Assembly (NCBI GenBank): GCA_023475225.1
Contig: JAMCVK010000028.1
Coordinates: 106,304 to 170,303, forward strand
Length of the DNA: 64,000 nucleotides
Direction: 5' to 3'
Origin: Chloroflexota bacterium
GTDB taxonomy: Bacteria; Chloroflexota; UBA6077; FW602-bin22; JAMCVK01
Shown here: in pieces, positions 35,647-45,136 of the stretch
How the letters are laid out: each line of letters starts with the position of its first letter
Numbering within the stretch: the first letter of the stretch is position 1
Translations under genes and position numbers: made by a program
The notes under the pieces: model-generated
Databases searched by the model: none
Seen by the model: only the letters and a program-made list of their open reading frames with translations
Told to the model about the DNA's origin: nothing

Positions 35647-36776
35647 CGACACGCTCCCGGCGCTGCCTGCAGCAAAGCGAACAGCTTATGTTTCAACTTA
35701 TCCCCTTCCCCCCTATTCAGCCAACGCCTTAACGCCGCCACCTCGCGCCTAAGCTCCTCCATAGAGCGAGGGTCGGATTGCAGATTCCGAATCTTGAGAA
35801 TCCCTGGGTAATCTGAGGCGACGATCTGTTCACCAGCATTGATCAATTCCTCGTGCAGCCGCTCCCCGACACGCATCCCCACATATTTGACCTCGCACTC
35901 CTCATCAGGCAGACCAAGCATCTTCCACAACCTCTGAGCCATAGCCCTGACCTCGATGGGGGCACCCATGTCAAGTAGGAGTATAGTCGGAGAATCAGCT
36001 ACGCAAGCAGCATAGGCTAAGAGAAACAGCGCCTCTCGCATCGTGATCCAATATCTGGTCATCTCCGGATGAGTGACAGTTAATGGCAGACCACTCCTAA
36101 TTTGCTTCAGAAAGGTCTCGATCACACCGCCCCGCGCTCCCAGGATGTTGACCAGTCGGACAATGCTGAATTGGGTATCCGTCTCTTTAGCATACGCCTG
36201 TAGCAAGATCTCGGCCATCCGCTTAGTCGCCCCATAGACACTAGGAGCATTAACTGCCTTGTCTGTCGAAGGATAGACTACCTTCCCTACCTTCGCTTCT
36301 ATCGCCTGCTGGATGACATTCAGAGTGCCCAATACATTCACGGCGATGGCTTCACCAGGGTTTTCTTCAGCCAGGTGAACGTGTTTGTACGCTGCTAGAT
36401 GGAAAACGACATCCGGTTGCCGTTCCTCAAAAACCAGGCGCATCCTCCTCCGGTCACGGACATCAGCCAAGACAAACCCGAGGGAGAGATTACCACCAGC
36501 CATACCGAGTCGTTGCTGCAGTTTAAAAAGTGAATCCTCGTGGTTATCCAGCAAACAAAGTTCAGCGGGATGAAGCGCACACAGCCATTCGGACAGGGCC
36601 ACCCCTATCGATCCACCAGCCCCAGTAATTAGCAGGCGCTTATGGGCTAAAGCCTGAGAAAGGACAGTCATGTCTATCCGCAGGGGGGGCCTCTCCAAAA
36701 GGGGGTCGAGGGATAACAAATGATTCGAATCCTCGTTTCCCACAAATCTAGATTCCACGACCCTCCCCTCCTCCAC
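35640..36776 (-). CDS. CapD/FlaA1-like nucleotide-sugar dehydratase (soluble form)
   Basis: NAD-dependent SDR-extended enzyme of 378 residues, resembling the C-terminal domain of CapD/WbpM without the membrane part. It has LLITGAGGSIGVALSEWL, HLAAYKHVHLAEENP, YPSTDKAVNAPSVYGATKRMAE with the YxxxK pair, and the C-terminal VGERLHEELI typical of UDP-GlcNAc 4,6-dehydratases. The first ~35 residues are extra. It overlaps the TIM-barrel gene upstream by 29 bases. Confidence 0.85.
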   Translation of the reverse strand: MEEGRVVESRFVGNEDSNHLLSLDPLLERPPLRIDMTVLSQALAHKRLLITGAGGSIGVALSEWLCALHPAELCLLDNHEDSLFKLQQRLGMAGGNLSLGFVLADVRDRRRMRLVFEERQPDVVFHLAAYKHVHLAEENPGEAIAVNVLGTLNVIQQAIEAKVGKVVYPSTDKAVNAPSVYGATKRMAEILLQAYAKETDTQFSIVRLVNILGARGGVIETFLKQIRSGLPLTVTHPEMTRYWITMREALFLLAYAACVADSPTILLLDMGAPIEVRAMAQRLWKMLGLPDEECEVKYVGMRVGERLHEELINAGEQIVASDYPGILKIRNLQSDPRSMEELRREVAALRRWLNRGEGDKLKHKLFALLQAAPGACRW

Positions 36777-37716
36777 CGCACAGCTGACGAATGCAGGTCA
36801 TTTTTTGCTGTGCCTGGCGCATATATACAGCATGGTTGGGATCCGGCTCAATCACTTCAGTAACGAGGAAATGGGCCTGGGGCAGCAACCGATCCACGAC
36901 CAAGTCCAGGTTGATCTCACCCTGATCGTAAGGCATGCCCTCTCCCAGCAGGCCAGTGGCGTTAGATATATGTACCTCATAGATACGCTCTCCTAGCGCC
37001 GTTACATACTCCTCGAGTGTGCCGACCTGGGATACACCCTGGTAATAGTGCAGAACAGGGACTAGGTCCTGCTCCACCTCCCCCACGTCGGTGCGGAGTG
37101 CATTGCAATAGAGTTGAGCGTGTGAGACATCCAACGTTACCTTAAGCCCCTCGAGCTTGTCGGCGAAGAAAAGAAGGTCATCCGGCTTGACGCCGAGTCC
37201 TGAATAGACGAATCTATTCTCTCTCATGCGGGCTATAGGAGGGATATTCTCAATAGTCGGCACCAGCCCATGCTGGAGGCACAATTCGACATAGTACGTC
37301 AGGAGCGGCAATGCCCTCGCTCGCCTCTCTTCAGGGGAACCATGCTTAAAATGAACAGGGTTGGTGGTAGGCGCGATGACGTGAATGACTGCGGCCTTAG
37401 CCTTGATGCTGAGTCCGATGGACACCAGGCGCCGAATGACCTCCCGATTAGATTCACTGTTGTTGGTGACATCAAAGAAAGAACCATCCAAGGAGCGCAG
37501 GGGACCCTCCACAAGATAATCGAATCCGGGAGGGGTTATGCAGCCACCCAATCTGGCCGTCAACTCCTCGTGCCAACCCGACCCGGAGACATCTTTCACA
37601 TCGAGGTAGAGTTCCAAACCCTCGGCCCAGGGTTCCTGCAATCTATCCTGTAGCTGTCTTTTGATCGGTCGTGCTTTCAAGGCAATCTTGGCCAATTTGT
37701 TTGAGCCAACTTGCAT
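36748..37716 (-). CDS. Xylose isomerase-like TIM-barrel protein (sugar phosphate isomerase/epimerase family)
   Basis: 322-residue protein of the AP-endonuclease-2/xylose isomerase fold. Candidate metal ligands are in PTIENIPP (E), TLDVSHAQLYC (D, H), YEVHISNATG (H) and LVTEVIE (E). It is embedded in, and overlaps on both sides with, sugar-nucleotide genes (29 bases with the CapD-like gene, 74 bases with the epimerase gene), so a role in making an unusual sugar is likely. Exact reaction unknown. Confidence 0.75.
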   Translation of the reverse strand: MQVGSNKLAKIALKARPIKRQLQDRLQEPWAEGLELYLDVKDVSGSGWHEELTARLGGCITPPGFDYLVEGPLRSLDGSFFDVTNNSESNREVIRRLVSIGLSIKAKAAVIHVIAPTTNPVHFKHGSPEERRARALPLLTYYVELCLQHGLVPTIENIPPIARMRENRFVYSGLGVKPDDLLFFADKLEGLKVTLDVSHAQLYCNALRTDVGEVEQDLVPVLHYYQGVSQVGTLEEYVTALGERIYEVHISNATGLLGEGMPYDQGEINLDLVVDRLLPQAHFLVTEVIEPDPNHAVYMRQAQQKMTCIRQLCGGGGEGRGI

Positions 37717-38581
37717 ATAACTCCAGTCCCGAACGAAGCGGCACTAAGGGTTTGTAACCAAGCTCCTTTTGGGCACGGGTGATGTCCGCCACATAACCAC
37801 AGGCTGGGCGATCACCAAGCACAAGCCTCAGCGCCGATTTCATCCCTGTAACTTCTCTAATCAATAGGGCCAACTCCTCAATGGAGGTAGCAACACCCGT
37901 GGCAATATTATAAACCTGTCCGGCACAAGCGGGGTTTTGTAAAATCAGGGCTATAGCCCTGGTGACGTCAGCCACATAGGTGAAATCTCTCAGCTGCCGT
38001 CCCTCCACAACCATCTCCAGACCGGCCAAGGCCCTTTGGAGGAGAATGGAAGCTACCCCACTGGAATCACCGCTGATCAATTGTCCCGGTCCATATACAG
38101 AGAAGAAACGCAGGATCACCGTAGGCATGCCGTACAGAGTGTTATACATTTTAACCCAGTGTTCAGCTACCAACTTAGAATATCCATATGGATCTCCCGG
38201 TTCTTTAGGAGCATCCTCAGCCAAGGGGAAAGGCTGAGGCTGATATATCCTCTGACTGGAGGCAAAAAGGAAAAGAGGCTTAGTCTCCCGGGCCCCTTCA
38301 AGGATATTCAGCGTGCCCAAGGCATTGATCCAGTTGTATAAGAAGGGCTGCTTGTAAGAGAGGGAAACCTCCGACAGTCCAGCCAGGTGAATGATAGCCT
38401 CACCCCTGGCTGCGATGCTTCTCGCCTCCAAACTATCAATGGCACACTGATGATGTTCGCTCACCAAAGAGGATACCCGCGTCTTACTGGAGAGGGTGAT
38501 CACCTGATGACCATCCTCCACCAACTCTCGCACGAGGTGCTGGCCGATGAACCCCGTACCCCCGGTAACAACAATCCTCAC
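37643..38581 (-). CDS. NAD-dependent sugar-nucleotide epimerase/dehydratase (1)
   Basis: Extended SDR of 312 residues with the cofactor loop VTGGTGFIGQHLVREL, a YGYSKLVAEHW active-site segment (Y-x3-K), and RFFSVYGPGQ. Closest in look to UDP-glucose 4-epimerase/GDP-mannose-type enzymes. It overlaps the next epimerase gene by four bases. The C-terminal ~25 residues reach into the TIM-barrel gene in another frame. Confidence 0.85.
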   Translation of the reverse strand: MRIVVTGGTGFIGQHLVRELVEDGHQVITLSSKTRVSSLVSEHHQCAIDSLEARSIAARGEAIIHLAGLSEVSLSYKQPFLYNWINALGTLNILEGARETKPLFLFASSQRIYQPQPFPLAEDAPKEPGDPYGYSKLVAEHWVKMYNTLYGMPTVILRFFSVYGPGQLISGDSSGVASILLQRALAGLEMVVEGRQLRDFTYVADVTRAIALILQNPACAGQVYNIATGVATSIEELALLIREVTGMKSALRLVLGDRPACGYVADITRAQKELGYKPLVPLRSGLELYASWLKQIGQDCLESTTDQKTATG

Positions 38582-39546
38582 CCTTGGTCCACCTTCCCTT
38601 CTCTCTGGAGAAAATGGTCGATCACCTCGCCAAGCCCATCCTCCAGGTTACGCTCGGGCCGAAAACCGATAGCCGGGAGCGAGGATAGCACCTGAACCGT
38701 CCTTGGATCATCCATCGTTTGATCCATATATCTGATGCTAACCACGAGCCCACGCTGGGCACCTAGCCCGGAGACGATCCGGGCTACGGCCCCGATGGTA
38801 GTCGTCTCGCTGACCACATTGAGTGGCGTGTAACCACGAAATTGCCCGTTGGTGAGCACCAGTTGCATGGCCCGTGAGGCATCGGCTACATGAATGAAGC
38901 CGTGAACCCGGCCATTTTGCACGACCAGCTCCTCCCCCCATACAGCCTGGAGACAGAACTTATTAGGTACGGTCATAAAGCGATAATCGTGTTTCATCAG
39001 CGGACCGAGCCCATAAACTATACCAAAACGCAAGGAGAAGCAGTCCAATGCATATCGAGAGGCATACATCTCGATCAGCTTTTCCACATAACACTTCGAT
39101 AGATGGGCCAGGTCTTGGAAACATCCATAAGGTGTATCTTCACGAACGGTGTCAGTTAAATGGTCACCGTACACCTTCAACGAGCTGGCGAATACCAGGG
39201 ACTTAATCCCATAGTGGAGCATCGCCTCTAAGAGCAGACGTGGGGCCAGTAAGTTGGTATTTTCTGTGTATCTAACACTGGCTGCCGACGGATGGGCGCT
39301 GGATTGGGCTGCCAGGGCGAAGACGGCCCCAATCTTTGGACCAAAGGTGAAAGCCCGCTCCAAGGTTCTCCGATTGGCCACACTTCCCCTGATGAGATGA
39401 AACCCTGGTCGTTGCTGCAAGCGCTGTACAGCTTTAGAGTCAGCGGAAAAGAAATTCTCGACGGCCACCACCTCCTGGCCATCCGCCAGGAGGTCTTCGA
39501 CCAGCTTAGCCCCCATATAACCAACACCCGTCACTAAAACGGCCAT
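38578..39546 (-). CDS. NAD-dependent sugar-nucleotide epimerase/dehydratase (2)
   Basis: Extended SDR of 322 residues, first gene of the polysaccharide group. Cofactor loop VTGVGYMGAKLVEDLL is a variant (GxxxxG) of the usual GGxGFIG. HLSKCYVEKLIEMY shows a Y-x3-K (YVEK) and RFGIVYGLGP is present. The changed cofactor loop and the K-C-Y context suggest a divergent subfamily. A promoter candidate lies ~55 bases upstream. Confidence 0.82.
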   Translation of the reverse strand: MAVLVTGVGYMGAKLVEDLLADGQEVVAVENFFSADSKAVQRLQQRPGFHLIRGSVANRRTLERAFTFGPKIGAVFALAAQSSAHPSAASVRYTENTNLLAPRLLLEAMLHYGIKSLVFASSLKVYGDHLTDTVREDTPYGCFQDLAHLSKCYVEKLIEMYASRYALDCFSLRFGIVYGLGPLMKHDYRFMTVPNKFCLQAVWGEELVVQNGRVHGFIHVADASRAMQLVLTNGQFRGYTPLNVVSETTTIGAVARIVSGLGAQRGLVVSIRYMDQTMDDPRTVQVLSSLPAIGFRPERNLEDGLGEVIDHFLQREGKVDQG

Positions 39547-39599
39547 AATCTCCCCTAGCGCTTACATTAATATTGCCCCCTGCGCGCCACAGCGCCTGC

Positions 39600-39628
39600 A
39601 TCATATCAGCTTGTCCCTTGCAGGGCAA
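39600..39628 (-). promoter_or_regulatory. Promoter of the polysaccharide operon
   Basis: On the minus strand TTGCCC (39628-39623), 17 bases, TATGAT (39605-39600; five of six). It gives a leader of about 47 bases before the ATG at 39546. Confidence 0.5.
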
Positions 39629-39878
39629 CCTTGACCGAGAACGGTGGGTAGCGTATGGAAAAAAGTTGATTCGTACGGAGGGCGAAGTGTGAGCGCTATC
39701 GGTTGAAGGAGGAGATAGTCTACAGAGGGATACAAGAGGCTGAAAATTTCAAGGGAAGCGTTCTATACTTAAGTAATAGGACAAGGGACTACGGCCATAC
39801 CCTCTTTTCAGATAGGCTGCAAATATAACCAACTTTTGGACGCTACCCGAACCTGCTTTGAATCTGCTAGCGCTCATA

Positions 39879-39898
39879 GGGTGGCAAGTCAGCCACCC
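39879..39898 (-). terminator. Weak stem-loop downstream of the M24 operon
   Basis: A perfect 7-bp stem (GGGTGGC/GCCACCC) with a six-base loop lies 44 bases past the last stop codon of the leftward operon. No T-run follows, so it may be an mRNA end-protecting hairpin rather than a terminator. Confidence 0.3.
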
Positions 39899-39941
39899 CT
39901 GGGTACGGTCCCTGCCTGCCCTCGCTCACAGCGACCACTGA

Positions 39942-41135
39942 CTAAACTGGAACAGACCGGAGGTCTCTTTCTATAGTCGTGAGGCACGTGTAGCCGTCCG
40001 CAGTAATGAGGGCCGTATCTTCTACCTGTAGTCCCCCGAAGCCCAGCTCATAATAAGGAGTCTCGATGTTGACCACCATGCCCTCTTCAAGTACGGTAGC
40101 ATCATTTGGTGCTACCAATAAGGTCTCATACAGATCCAGCCCTATCCCGTGCCCACAGTGATTGCGTTTATAGTGGGGGATGCCTGCCTGGCGTACAGCC
40201 TTAACGGCCACCTCGAATATGTGCTTAACGGGAACGCCAGGGGCTAGCTCACGCAGCGCCCTTTGTTCACCCTCCAGAATAGCCATATAATAACTTCTTT
40301 GCTTCTCGGCTGGTTCACCCAGGATAGCCGTCCTGGCTATATCCGAACAATAATGTTCATACCTGCAACCTACATCGAAGCGCAAAATATCCCCCTTTTC
40401 TAACTTCCTATCGCTCGGATGACTCGCAGGATAGGCACTATTCTGTCCCCCGGCTATAACAGTGAATAATGGTCGAGCCCCACCCGCCACTACAGCTTTC
40501 TCTAACTCTCTAGCCAGTTGCGCCTCTGTCACACCCACACGGGCAGCAGCCAGGGAGTGCGCTACAGCTGCCTCTATCACGCCAATAGATCTTCTGATCC
40601 TCTTTATTTCCTCATCAGTTTTTACCTGCCGAATGCGTTTCAGTAAGGCATAAGCAGGCTTCAGTTCGACTTTATCCAGAGAGTTCCTGAGTCGGTTCAG
40701 ATGATCATCAGTCAAGTTTCGCTCATCGATACCAATCGTTCCCCTCACTAACCCCCTCTCGTTTAGAACCTTAACTAGGGTGTCTATAGGATCCGGCTGG
40801 CAAGGATCTTCTATTATCTTTCTTATCCTTTCGCTCCATCCCTCTAGCTTTGTGCCCGTTGTTACTATGTGAAACGTCCCATAGGGAATCAGCTCATAGC
40901 CTTCCGCAAGAGCGTCGATGGCCAGTCCGACATTGCCTAAGGGCATAATTAAAACAGGCGCTATAGCCTCGTCCTTGAATAACACCACGTATACCTGAAC
41001 ATCATGCCTTAGCGACCAATGGGTGGGGCTCCAGGATTGACTGGTGTAATATACATTCTCCGGAGTGGTGGCGATCAGCGCCTCAAGGTGCTGTTCTTCC
41101 ATGATTTCATAAGTACGCCTTTTATTAAGCAACAA
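39942..41135 (-). CDS. M24-family metallopeptidase (prolidase-like), metal ligands intact
   Basis: 397-residue protein with creatinase-type N-domain and pita-bread C-domain. All five M24 metal ligands are visible: D254 (RFDVG), D265 (CSDIARTA), H329 (CGHGIGLDLYE), E358 (NIETPYYE) and E372 (LQVEDTALIT). It starts with TTG, supported by AGGAG eight bases before. Family knowledge offers Xaa-Pro peptidase or related C-N hydrolase activity. It is the last gene of the leftward operon with HyuA/HyuB and two PrpD-like proteins. Confidence 0.87.
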   Translation of the reverse strand: MLLNKRRTYEIMEEQHLEALIATTPENVYYTSQSWSPTHWSLRHDVQVYVVLFKDEAIAPVLIMPLGNVGLAIDALAEGYELIPYGTFHIVTTGTKLEGWSERIRKIIEDPCQPDPIDTLVKVLNERGLVRGTIGIDERNLTDDHLNRLRNSLDKVELKPAYALLKRIRQVKTDEEIKRIRRSIGVIEAAVAHSLAAARVGVTEAQLARELEKAVVAGGARPLFTVIAGGQNSAYPASHPSDRKLEKGDILRFDVGCRYEHYCSDIARTAILGEPAEKQRSYYMAILEGEQRALRELAPGVPVKHIFEVAVKAVRQAGIPHYKRNHCGHGIGLDLYETLLVAPNDATVLEEGMVVNIETPYYELGFGGLQVEDTALITADGYTCLTTIERDLRSVPV

Positions 41136-41146
41136 CTCGATAGCTC

Positions 41147-42526
41147 CTAAAGATGTGTTTGCGATCGAAACCGTAGTTCAGCCATAAGCGGTTCTAAGCT
41201 ATCTAATGTCTCCAAGATGGCTATGAGATCTAAGATCTTCTTCCTCTTTTCTACACTTAAAATCTCCGAGGTACAGGCTGTGAATTTACCCAAGAGCTCT
41301 TCCATAGACATAGCCCTTTCCGGTTCCCCTTTAGCGTGATCCTGCTTATAGGTATAGCTCGCCCCATCTTTGGTGACTATGGTGACCATCGCCGGGCGTT
41401 TTTGGGGAACCAAAGCATCCAGAGCAGGGTTCTTCTTAAGTGCCACTATCTGGGCGAGTGCCCGTGTTGCCGGATCCCAAAGATTTTCCAGGGATCGCTC
41501 AGCCAGGGTGAATCGACCGTATCTTATAGCTGTGGCTACACAGAACTGCAGACTGCTATCTGCCCCAGCGATAGTCGTTGGCTCCGGCAGGTTACACTCG
41601 TCGAGGGCTAGTGAATAGGTATCAACGACGACCCTTTCCACCTGCCTGAAATCTATCCCATATCGCTTCACTAATTCAATGGCCGCCTCGATGGCCGCAT
41701 GGGTATGGCGGCAACTAGGATAGGGTTTAAAATAGACCTCTTCGATACGGAATCTTTGACCCAACTGCAGCGTCGCCTTCTCTGTATCCTGTCCATCTGA
41801 CATCGCCCGGAAAAAGCCTTTCTCTCCTTCTATTATGCTCACCGGTCCAGTGAAACCCCTCTTTCCCAGCAGTGCCGCTAATACCCCATTCCTGGCTGCA
41901 TTACCCGCGATCAGATAGGTACTCATACTTCCTGTTACTGCGTATTCCATCAATCCCCCGGCGATGGAGCCAGCCAGGCCTAAGGCGTCCAATGTTTGCT
42001 CCCTTGATAGACCGAATGCCTTGCTCGCAGCGAGGGCCGCGGCCACGGTGCCAACAGTTCCGGTAGTGTGAAAACCTCTTTTGATATGAGAAGGATTTAT
42101 CGCCTCGCCGATGCGGATAAACGCCTCATAGCCCACCACCAAGGAGACCAATAACCCTTTTCCATCGATTTCTGCCGTCTCTCCGGCCGCAAGAATGGCT
42201 GGAATTACCACCGTCCCTGGATGTCCCTGGGCTACTCGGCTACCATCGTCAAACTGAAGGCTGTGGCCTAACACGCCATTAGCTAGAGCGGCATTCAAGC
42301 AGCTGTTCCGGCCTTGAGCCCCGATGACACTGGCACTACCAGAACAGTCCTCCTCTGCTACTAGAGACAGGATATGTTGCCCCGCCTCTGTCCCGGTTCC
42401 ACCTATAGCACAGCCGAGAAGGTCAAGCAGGCACTCTTTGGCCTTCCGGACAACGCTGAGGGGAAGATCAGCAAAGTTCAAGTTCAGGGCAAAATCAGTC
42501 AGCTTCTCTGTGATGGTCTTCGACAA
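41147..42526 (-). CDS. MmgE/PrpD family protein 1
   Basis: 459-residue protein of the MmgE/PrpD family (2-methylcitrate dehydratase, aconitate decarboxylase, iminodisuccinate epimerase). Family segments include LLDLLGCAIGGTGTEAGQHIL, GHSLQFDDGSRVAQGHPGTVVIPA, GFHTTGTVGTVAAALAASKAFGL and YPSCRHTHAAIEAAIEL. TTG start with GAGGAG upstream. It is followed by the M24 gene and preceded, with a one-base gap, by a paralogue. Reaction is probably a dehydration, epimerisation or decarboxylation of a di- or tricarboxylic acid; unresolved. Confidence 0.86.
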   Translation of the reverse strand: MSKTITEKLTDFALNLNFADLPLSVVRKAKECLLDLLGCAIGGTGTEAGQHILSLVAEEDCSGSASVIGAQGRNSCLNAALANGVLGHSLQFDDGSRVAQGHPGTVVIPAILAAGETAEIDGKGLLVSLVVGYEAFIRIGEAINPSHIKRGFHTTGTVGTVAAALAASKAFGLSREQTLDALGLAGSIAGGLMEYAVTGSMSTYLIAGNAARNGVLAALLGKRGFTGPVSIIEGEKGFFRAMSDGQDTEKATLQLGQRFRIEEVYFKPYPSCRHTHAAIEAAIELVKRYGIDFRQVERVVVDTYSLALDECNLPEPTTIAGADSSLQFCVATAIRYGRFTLAERSLENLWDPATRALAQIVALKKNPALDALVPQKRPAMVTIVTKDGASYTYKQDHAKGEPERAMSMEELLGKFTACTSEILSVEKRKKILDLIAILETLDSLEPLMAELRFRSQTHL

Positions 42527-42527
42527 C

Positions 42528-43916
42528 CTAGCTCCTCACCTCGCCATAAGATGGCAACAAATCCATAAGCTCTGAGATATTCCTCATATCCTCGAGAGCA
42601 AGAATGGCCGAAATGACCTCCGTAGCACGCCTCTGGCTGAGTATCTCAGAGGTTAGATCCTTGAATTTACCTAGGAGCTCCTCCTCCGTGACCGGATTTC
42701 GCGGATCACCCTTAGGAAGATCCACTCGGCTGATGACCCCTCGTCCGTCAATCAACCTGATCCGAACTATAGTAGCCGTTTTATCCGGATAGATATTAGT
42801 TAGTTCTTCGTTTTCGCTAACCCTGACTTTTGCCGCCAAGGAGTGCACTGCTGAATCTCTTATCCGCGAGCTCGAAAACTGGCCAGGGGTGACGGCCCTA
42901 TCTATGATGGCCACCGACGTTACATAGGGGATACTAAACTGGCAGGCTACAGGGGTGCTAGAGGTAGTCGTGCGCCTATCCCCCAGCAATTTGGCGGCCA
43001 GGCTATAGGTCTCGACTATTACCTCTTTGATCTCCTCGACTGCTATCTTGGTACTTGCCACAGCTTGCAAGGTTGCCTCAGCTGCCCCGTGAGCATGCCG
43101 GCAGGCTGGATAGACCTTAAAGTAGACGTCCTTTACAGTGTATCTCTCTCCTAAGCCCTCCACCAGACGATCAAACTTGGGGTTGTCGCTGGTGAGATTA
43201 GGGAAGCCGTGGTCTCTCCCGGGGGGGCCCTCTAGTGGACAAGCAGTAAAACCCCGCTCAGCTAACATAGCCGACTCAATACCCATTCGCGCCGCCTGTC
43301 CGGAATGGGCCGGTTTGATGGTATATCCTCCCCACAGATTTTCGGCCGTGGAGATCGGCAGGAGAAAGGCAGCGATACCCAAGGCGTTAAGCATCAACTC
43401 TCGATCGAAATTCAGAAGCTTACCTACGGCCAGAGCCGAGCCACATGTTCCTGCTGTACCAGTGGGCAGAAAACCTTTGGCCAAATGAGTGGGGTGCATA
43501 ACCGCGGCAATTCGGTTGGTCGCCTCGTAGCCCACTACTATCGAAGTCAATAAATCTCTTCCATTGACATTCCTCTGTTCAGCCACAGCTAGCGCAGCTG
43601 GTATGACGACACAGGGATGGTCATTGCCATATCTCCAACCATCCTGAAGCTCCAGTATCTCCGACAGACTAGCATTGGCAAAGGCAGCACTCCGTGAGGA
43701 GGTCTTAAAACCAAAACCGAGAATGGTGGATTCCGGTCGGTCCCCCATCTCGTTCACGAACTCAGCTATTCTTTGGCCATCAACTGTGTTCGAGGCGGCG
43801 AGGATCGTTCCCAGATTATCAAGGATACAAAGCTTTGTCTTTCGCAAAACATCAGCGGGGATATCTCCGTATCGCAGATCGGCACAGAACTCGACCAACT
43901 TCAAGGTATATTCCAT
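42528..43916 (-). CDS. MmgE/PrpD family protein 2
   Basis: 462-residue paralogue of the preceding protein. Family segments are ILDNLGTILAASNTVDGQRI, LQDGWRYGNDHPCVVIPAAL, GFLPTGTAGTCGSALAVGKLL and YPACRHAHGAAEATLQA. The active-site HPG of copy 1 (GHPGTVV) is HPC here (NDHPCVV), and the two proteins differ widely, so they are not a recent duplication and may catalyse successive steps or form a heteromer. Ribosome site and start ATG at 43916 look ordinary. Confidence 0.85.
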   Translation of the reverse strand: MEYTLKLVEFCADLRYGDIPADVLRKTKLCILDNLGTILAASNTVDGQRIAEFVNEMGDRPESTILGFGFKTSSRSAAFANASLSEILELQDGWRYGNDHPCVVIPAALAVAEQRNVNGRDLLTSIVVGYEATNRIAAVMHPTHLAKGFLPTGTAGTCGSALAVGKLLNFDRELMLNALGIAAFLLPISTAENLWGGYTIKPAHSGQAARMGIESAMLAERGFTACPLEGPPGRDHGFPNLTSDNPKFDRLVEGLGERYTVKDVYFKVYPACRHAHGAAEATLQAVASTKIAVEEIKEVIVETYSLAAKLLGDRRTTTSSTPVACQFSIPYVTSVAIIDRAVTPGQFSSSRIRDSAVHSLAAKVRVSENEELTNIYPDKTATIVRIRLIDGRGVISRVDLPKGDPRNPVTEEELLGKFKDLTSEILSQRRATEVISAILALEDMRNISELMDLLPSYGEVRS

Positions 43917-43935
43917 CGTAGCGCTGCCCTCACAT

Positions 43936-45093
43936 CTACCTGACCAACAAACTCCGATCAGCCTTCGTTAGCACTTCACATCCATCTTTTGTAACTAAAA
44001 CAGTCTCGCTGAAACCGATGCCTCCCACACTGGGAACAAGGAGAACCAGGGGCAAGTGGAACACCATGCCTGCCTGCAACATTCTAGGATCCCCAGGCTT
44101 GAGATCCATAATATGCCCTTCAGTCCAGCCCGGTGGATAGGCAATTCCAATAGAGTAGCCAGTCCGATGACGGAAACACTCCGCGAGGCCGGCCGCGGAG
44201 ACGACTTCTCTAGCCGCCTGGTCTACCTCCCCAGCCATGATCCCTGGCCGCATCGTCCTAATAGCGCCATTCACAGCGTTAATGGCTGCCTGAGCAGCCT
44301 TATCAATTATTTCTGAGGGCTGACCGACCACTACTGTTCTCATCAGCGCCGCATGGTAGCGTTGCACACATCCGGCCAACTCAAAGTAGACGACATCCCC
44401 CTTTTGAATCCGTCCACCAGACCAGGTGGCATGGGCAAAGCCAGATCTGGTCCCAGCAGCAACGAAGAATGGATTAGCGATATATTCGCTCCCATTGCCA
44501 ATTGAGGCACGATAGGCTTCGATAGCTAAATCGTTCTCGGTTGTCCCCTCACGCACAGCTTGTATTGCTGCTGCCATGCTGATACTGGCGATCTCAGCAG
44601 CCTTCCTGATATATTCAATCTCCCTCTCCGATTTCACTAACCTGCTACCCTCAATGAGCCCAGAGCAGTCTTTTATTTTTGCCTCAGGTAGGGCAGCCAG
44701 CAGCCTCTCAAAGTGCCTGATAGTTACAAACTGACAGTCCTTCTCTACCCCGATACGTTTGTCCTGCAACTTCGCTTTTGCCAAAGTCGTCTTTAAAACT
44801 TGGATAGGGTCTTCGTTATCATGATAACTTACATAGCCATCAAGCCAGGAGTAAGCCTCAACATTAGGTGCTTCGAAATGACGTACAACCATCATCGGTT
44901 CGCCATCCTGGGGAAGGAGCAAGGCCTGGTAAGTCCAGTAACCGGTAGTCGTGTATCCAGTTAAGTAATAAATGTTCTCCTGAGTATTCACGATCATAAC
45001 GTCAAGCTCTTCTTCAACTAATCGTTGTCTTACCCTCGCCAGTCTAGCCCTATATTCGTCCATAGAAAATGGCAAGTCATTGCGCTCCCTCAC
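43936..45093 (-). CDS. M24-family hydrolase lacking most metal ligands (ectoine hydrolase/creatinase-like)
   Basis: 385-residue M24 homologue. The positions of the five metal ligands are E238 (YFELAG), A248/A249 (HAALMRT), S314 (TGYSIGIAYPP), L347/P348 (FHLPLV) and E363 (GFSETVLVT), so only the last is kept. This pattern, with GYSIGIAYPPGW and GHIMDLKPGDPRMLQAGMVFH, resembles ectoine hydrolase (DoeA) and creatinase, which act without metal on cyclic amidine or amidino C-N bonds. A C-N hydrolase for a related substrate fits the HyuAB context. GTG start with AGGTGCTAGG upstream. Confidence 0.82.
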   Translation of the reverse strand: MRERNDLPFSMDEYRARLARVRQRLVEEELDVMIVNTQENIYYLTGYTTTGYWTYQALLLPQDGEPMMVVRHFEAPNVEAYSWLDGYVSYHDNEDPIQVLKTTLAKAKLQDKRIGVEKDCQFVTIRHFERLLAALPEAKIKDCSGLIEGSRLVKSEREIEYIRKAAEIASISMAAAIQAVREGTTENDLAIEAYRASIGNGSEYIANPFFVAAGTRSGFAHATWSGGRIQKGDVVYFELAGCVQRYHAALMRTVVVGQPSEIIDKAAQAAINAVNGAIRTMRPGIMAGEVDQAAREVVSAAGLAECFRHRTGYSIGIAYPPGWTEGHIMDLKPGDPRMLQAGMVFHLPLVLLVPSVGGIGFSETVLVTKDGCEVLTKADRSLLVR

Positions 45094-45136
45094 CCTAGCA
45101 CCTCCGAATCAGCTTACTGTGTGGCACCCCTTCGGC

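Larger units (their letters stand above)
39547..39941. other. Intergenic region between polysaccharide group and M24 operon end
   Basis: About 395 bases without a supported gene. It holds the promoter of the epimerase operon at 39600-39628 and a small hairpin near 39879-39898. The middle (39640-39870) shows no motif or coding pattern I can support. Confidence 0.5.

Noticed and set aside
39640..39870. Possible gene remnant in the intergenic region
   Set aside because: No reading frame of useful length or recognisable motif; only random short frames.
41147..43916. Recent tandem duplication of the two PrpD genes
   Set aside because: The proteins differ throughout, including next to the active site (HPG versus HPC), so the duplication, if any, is old.
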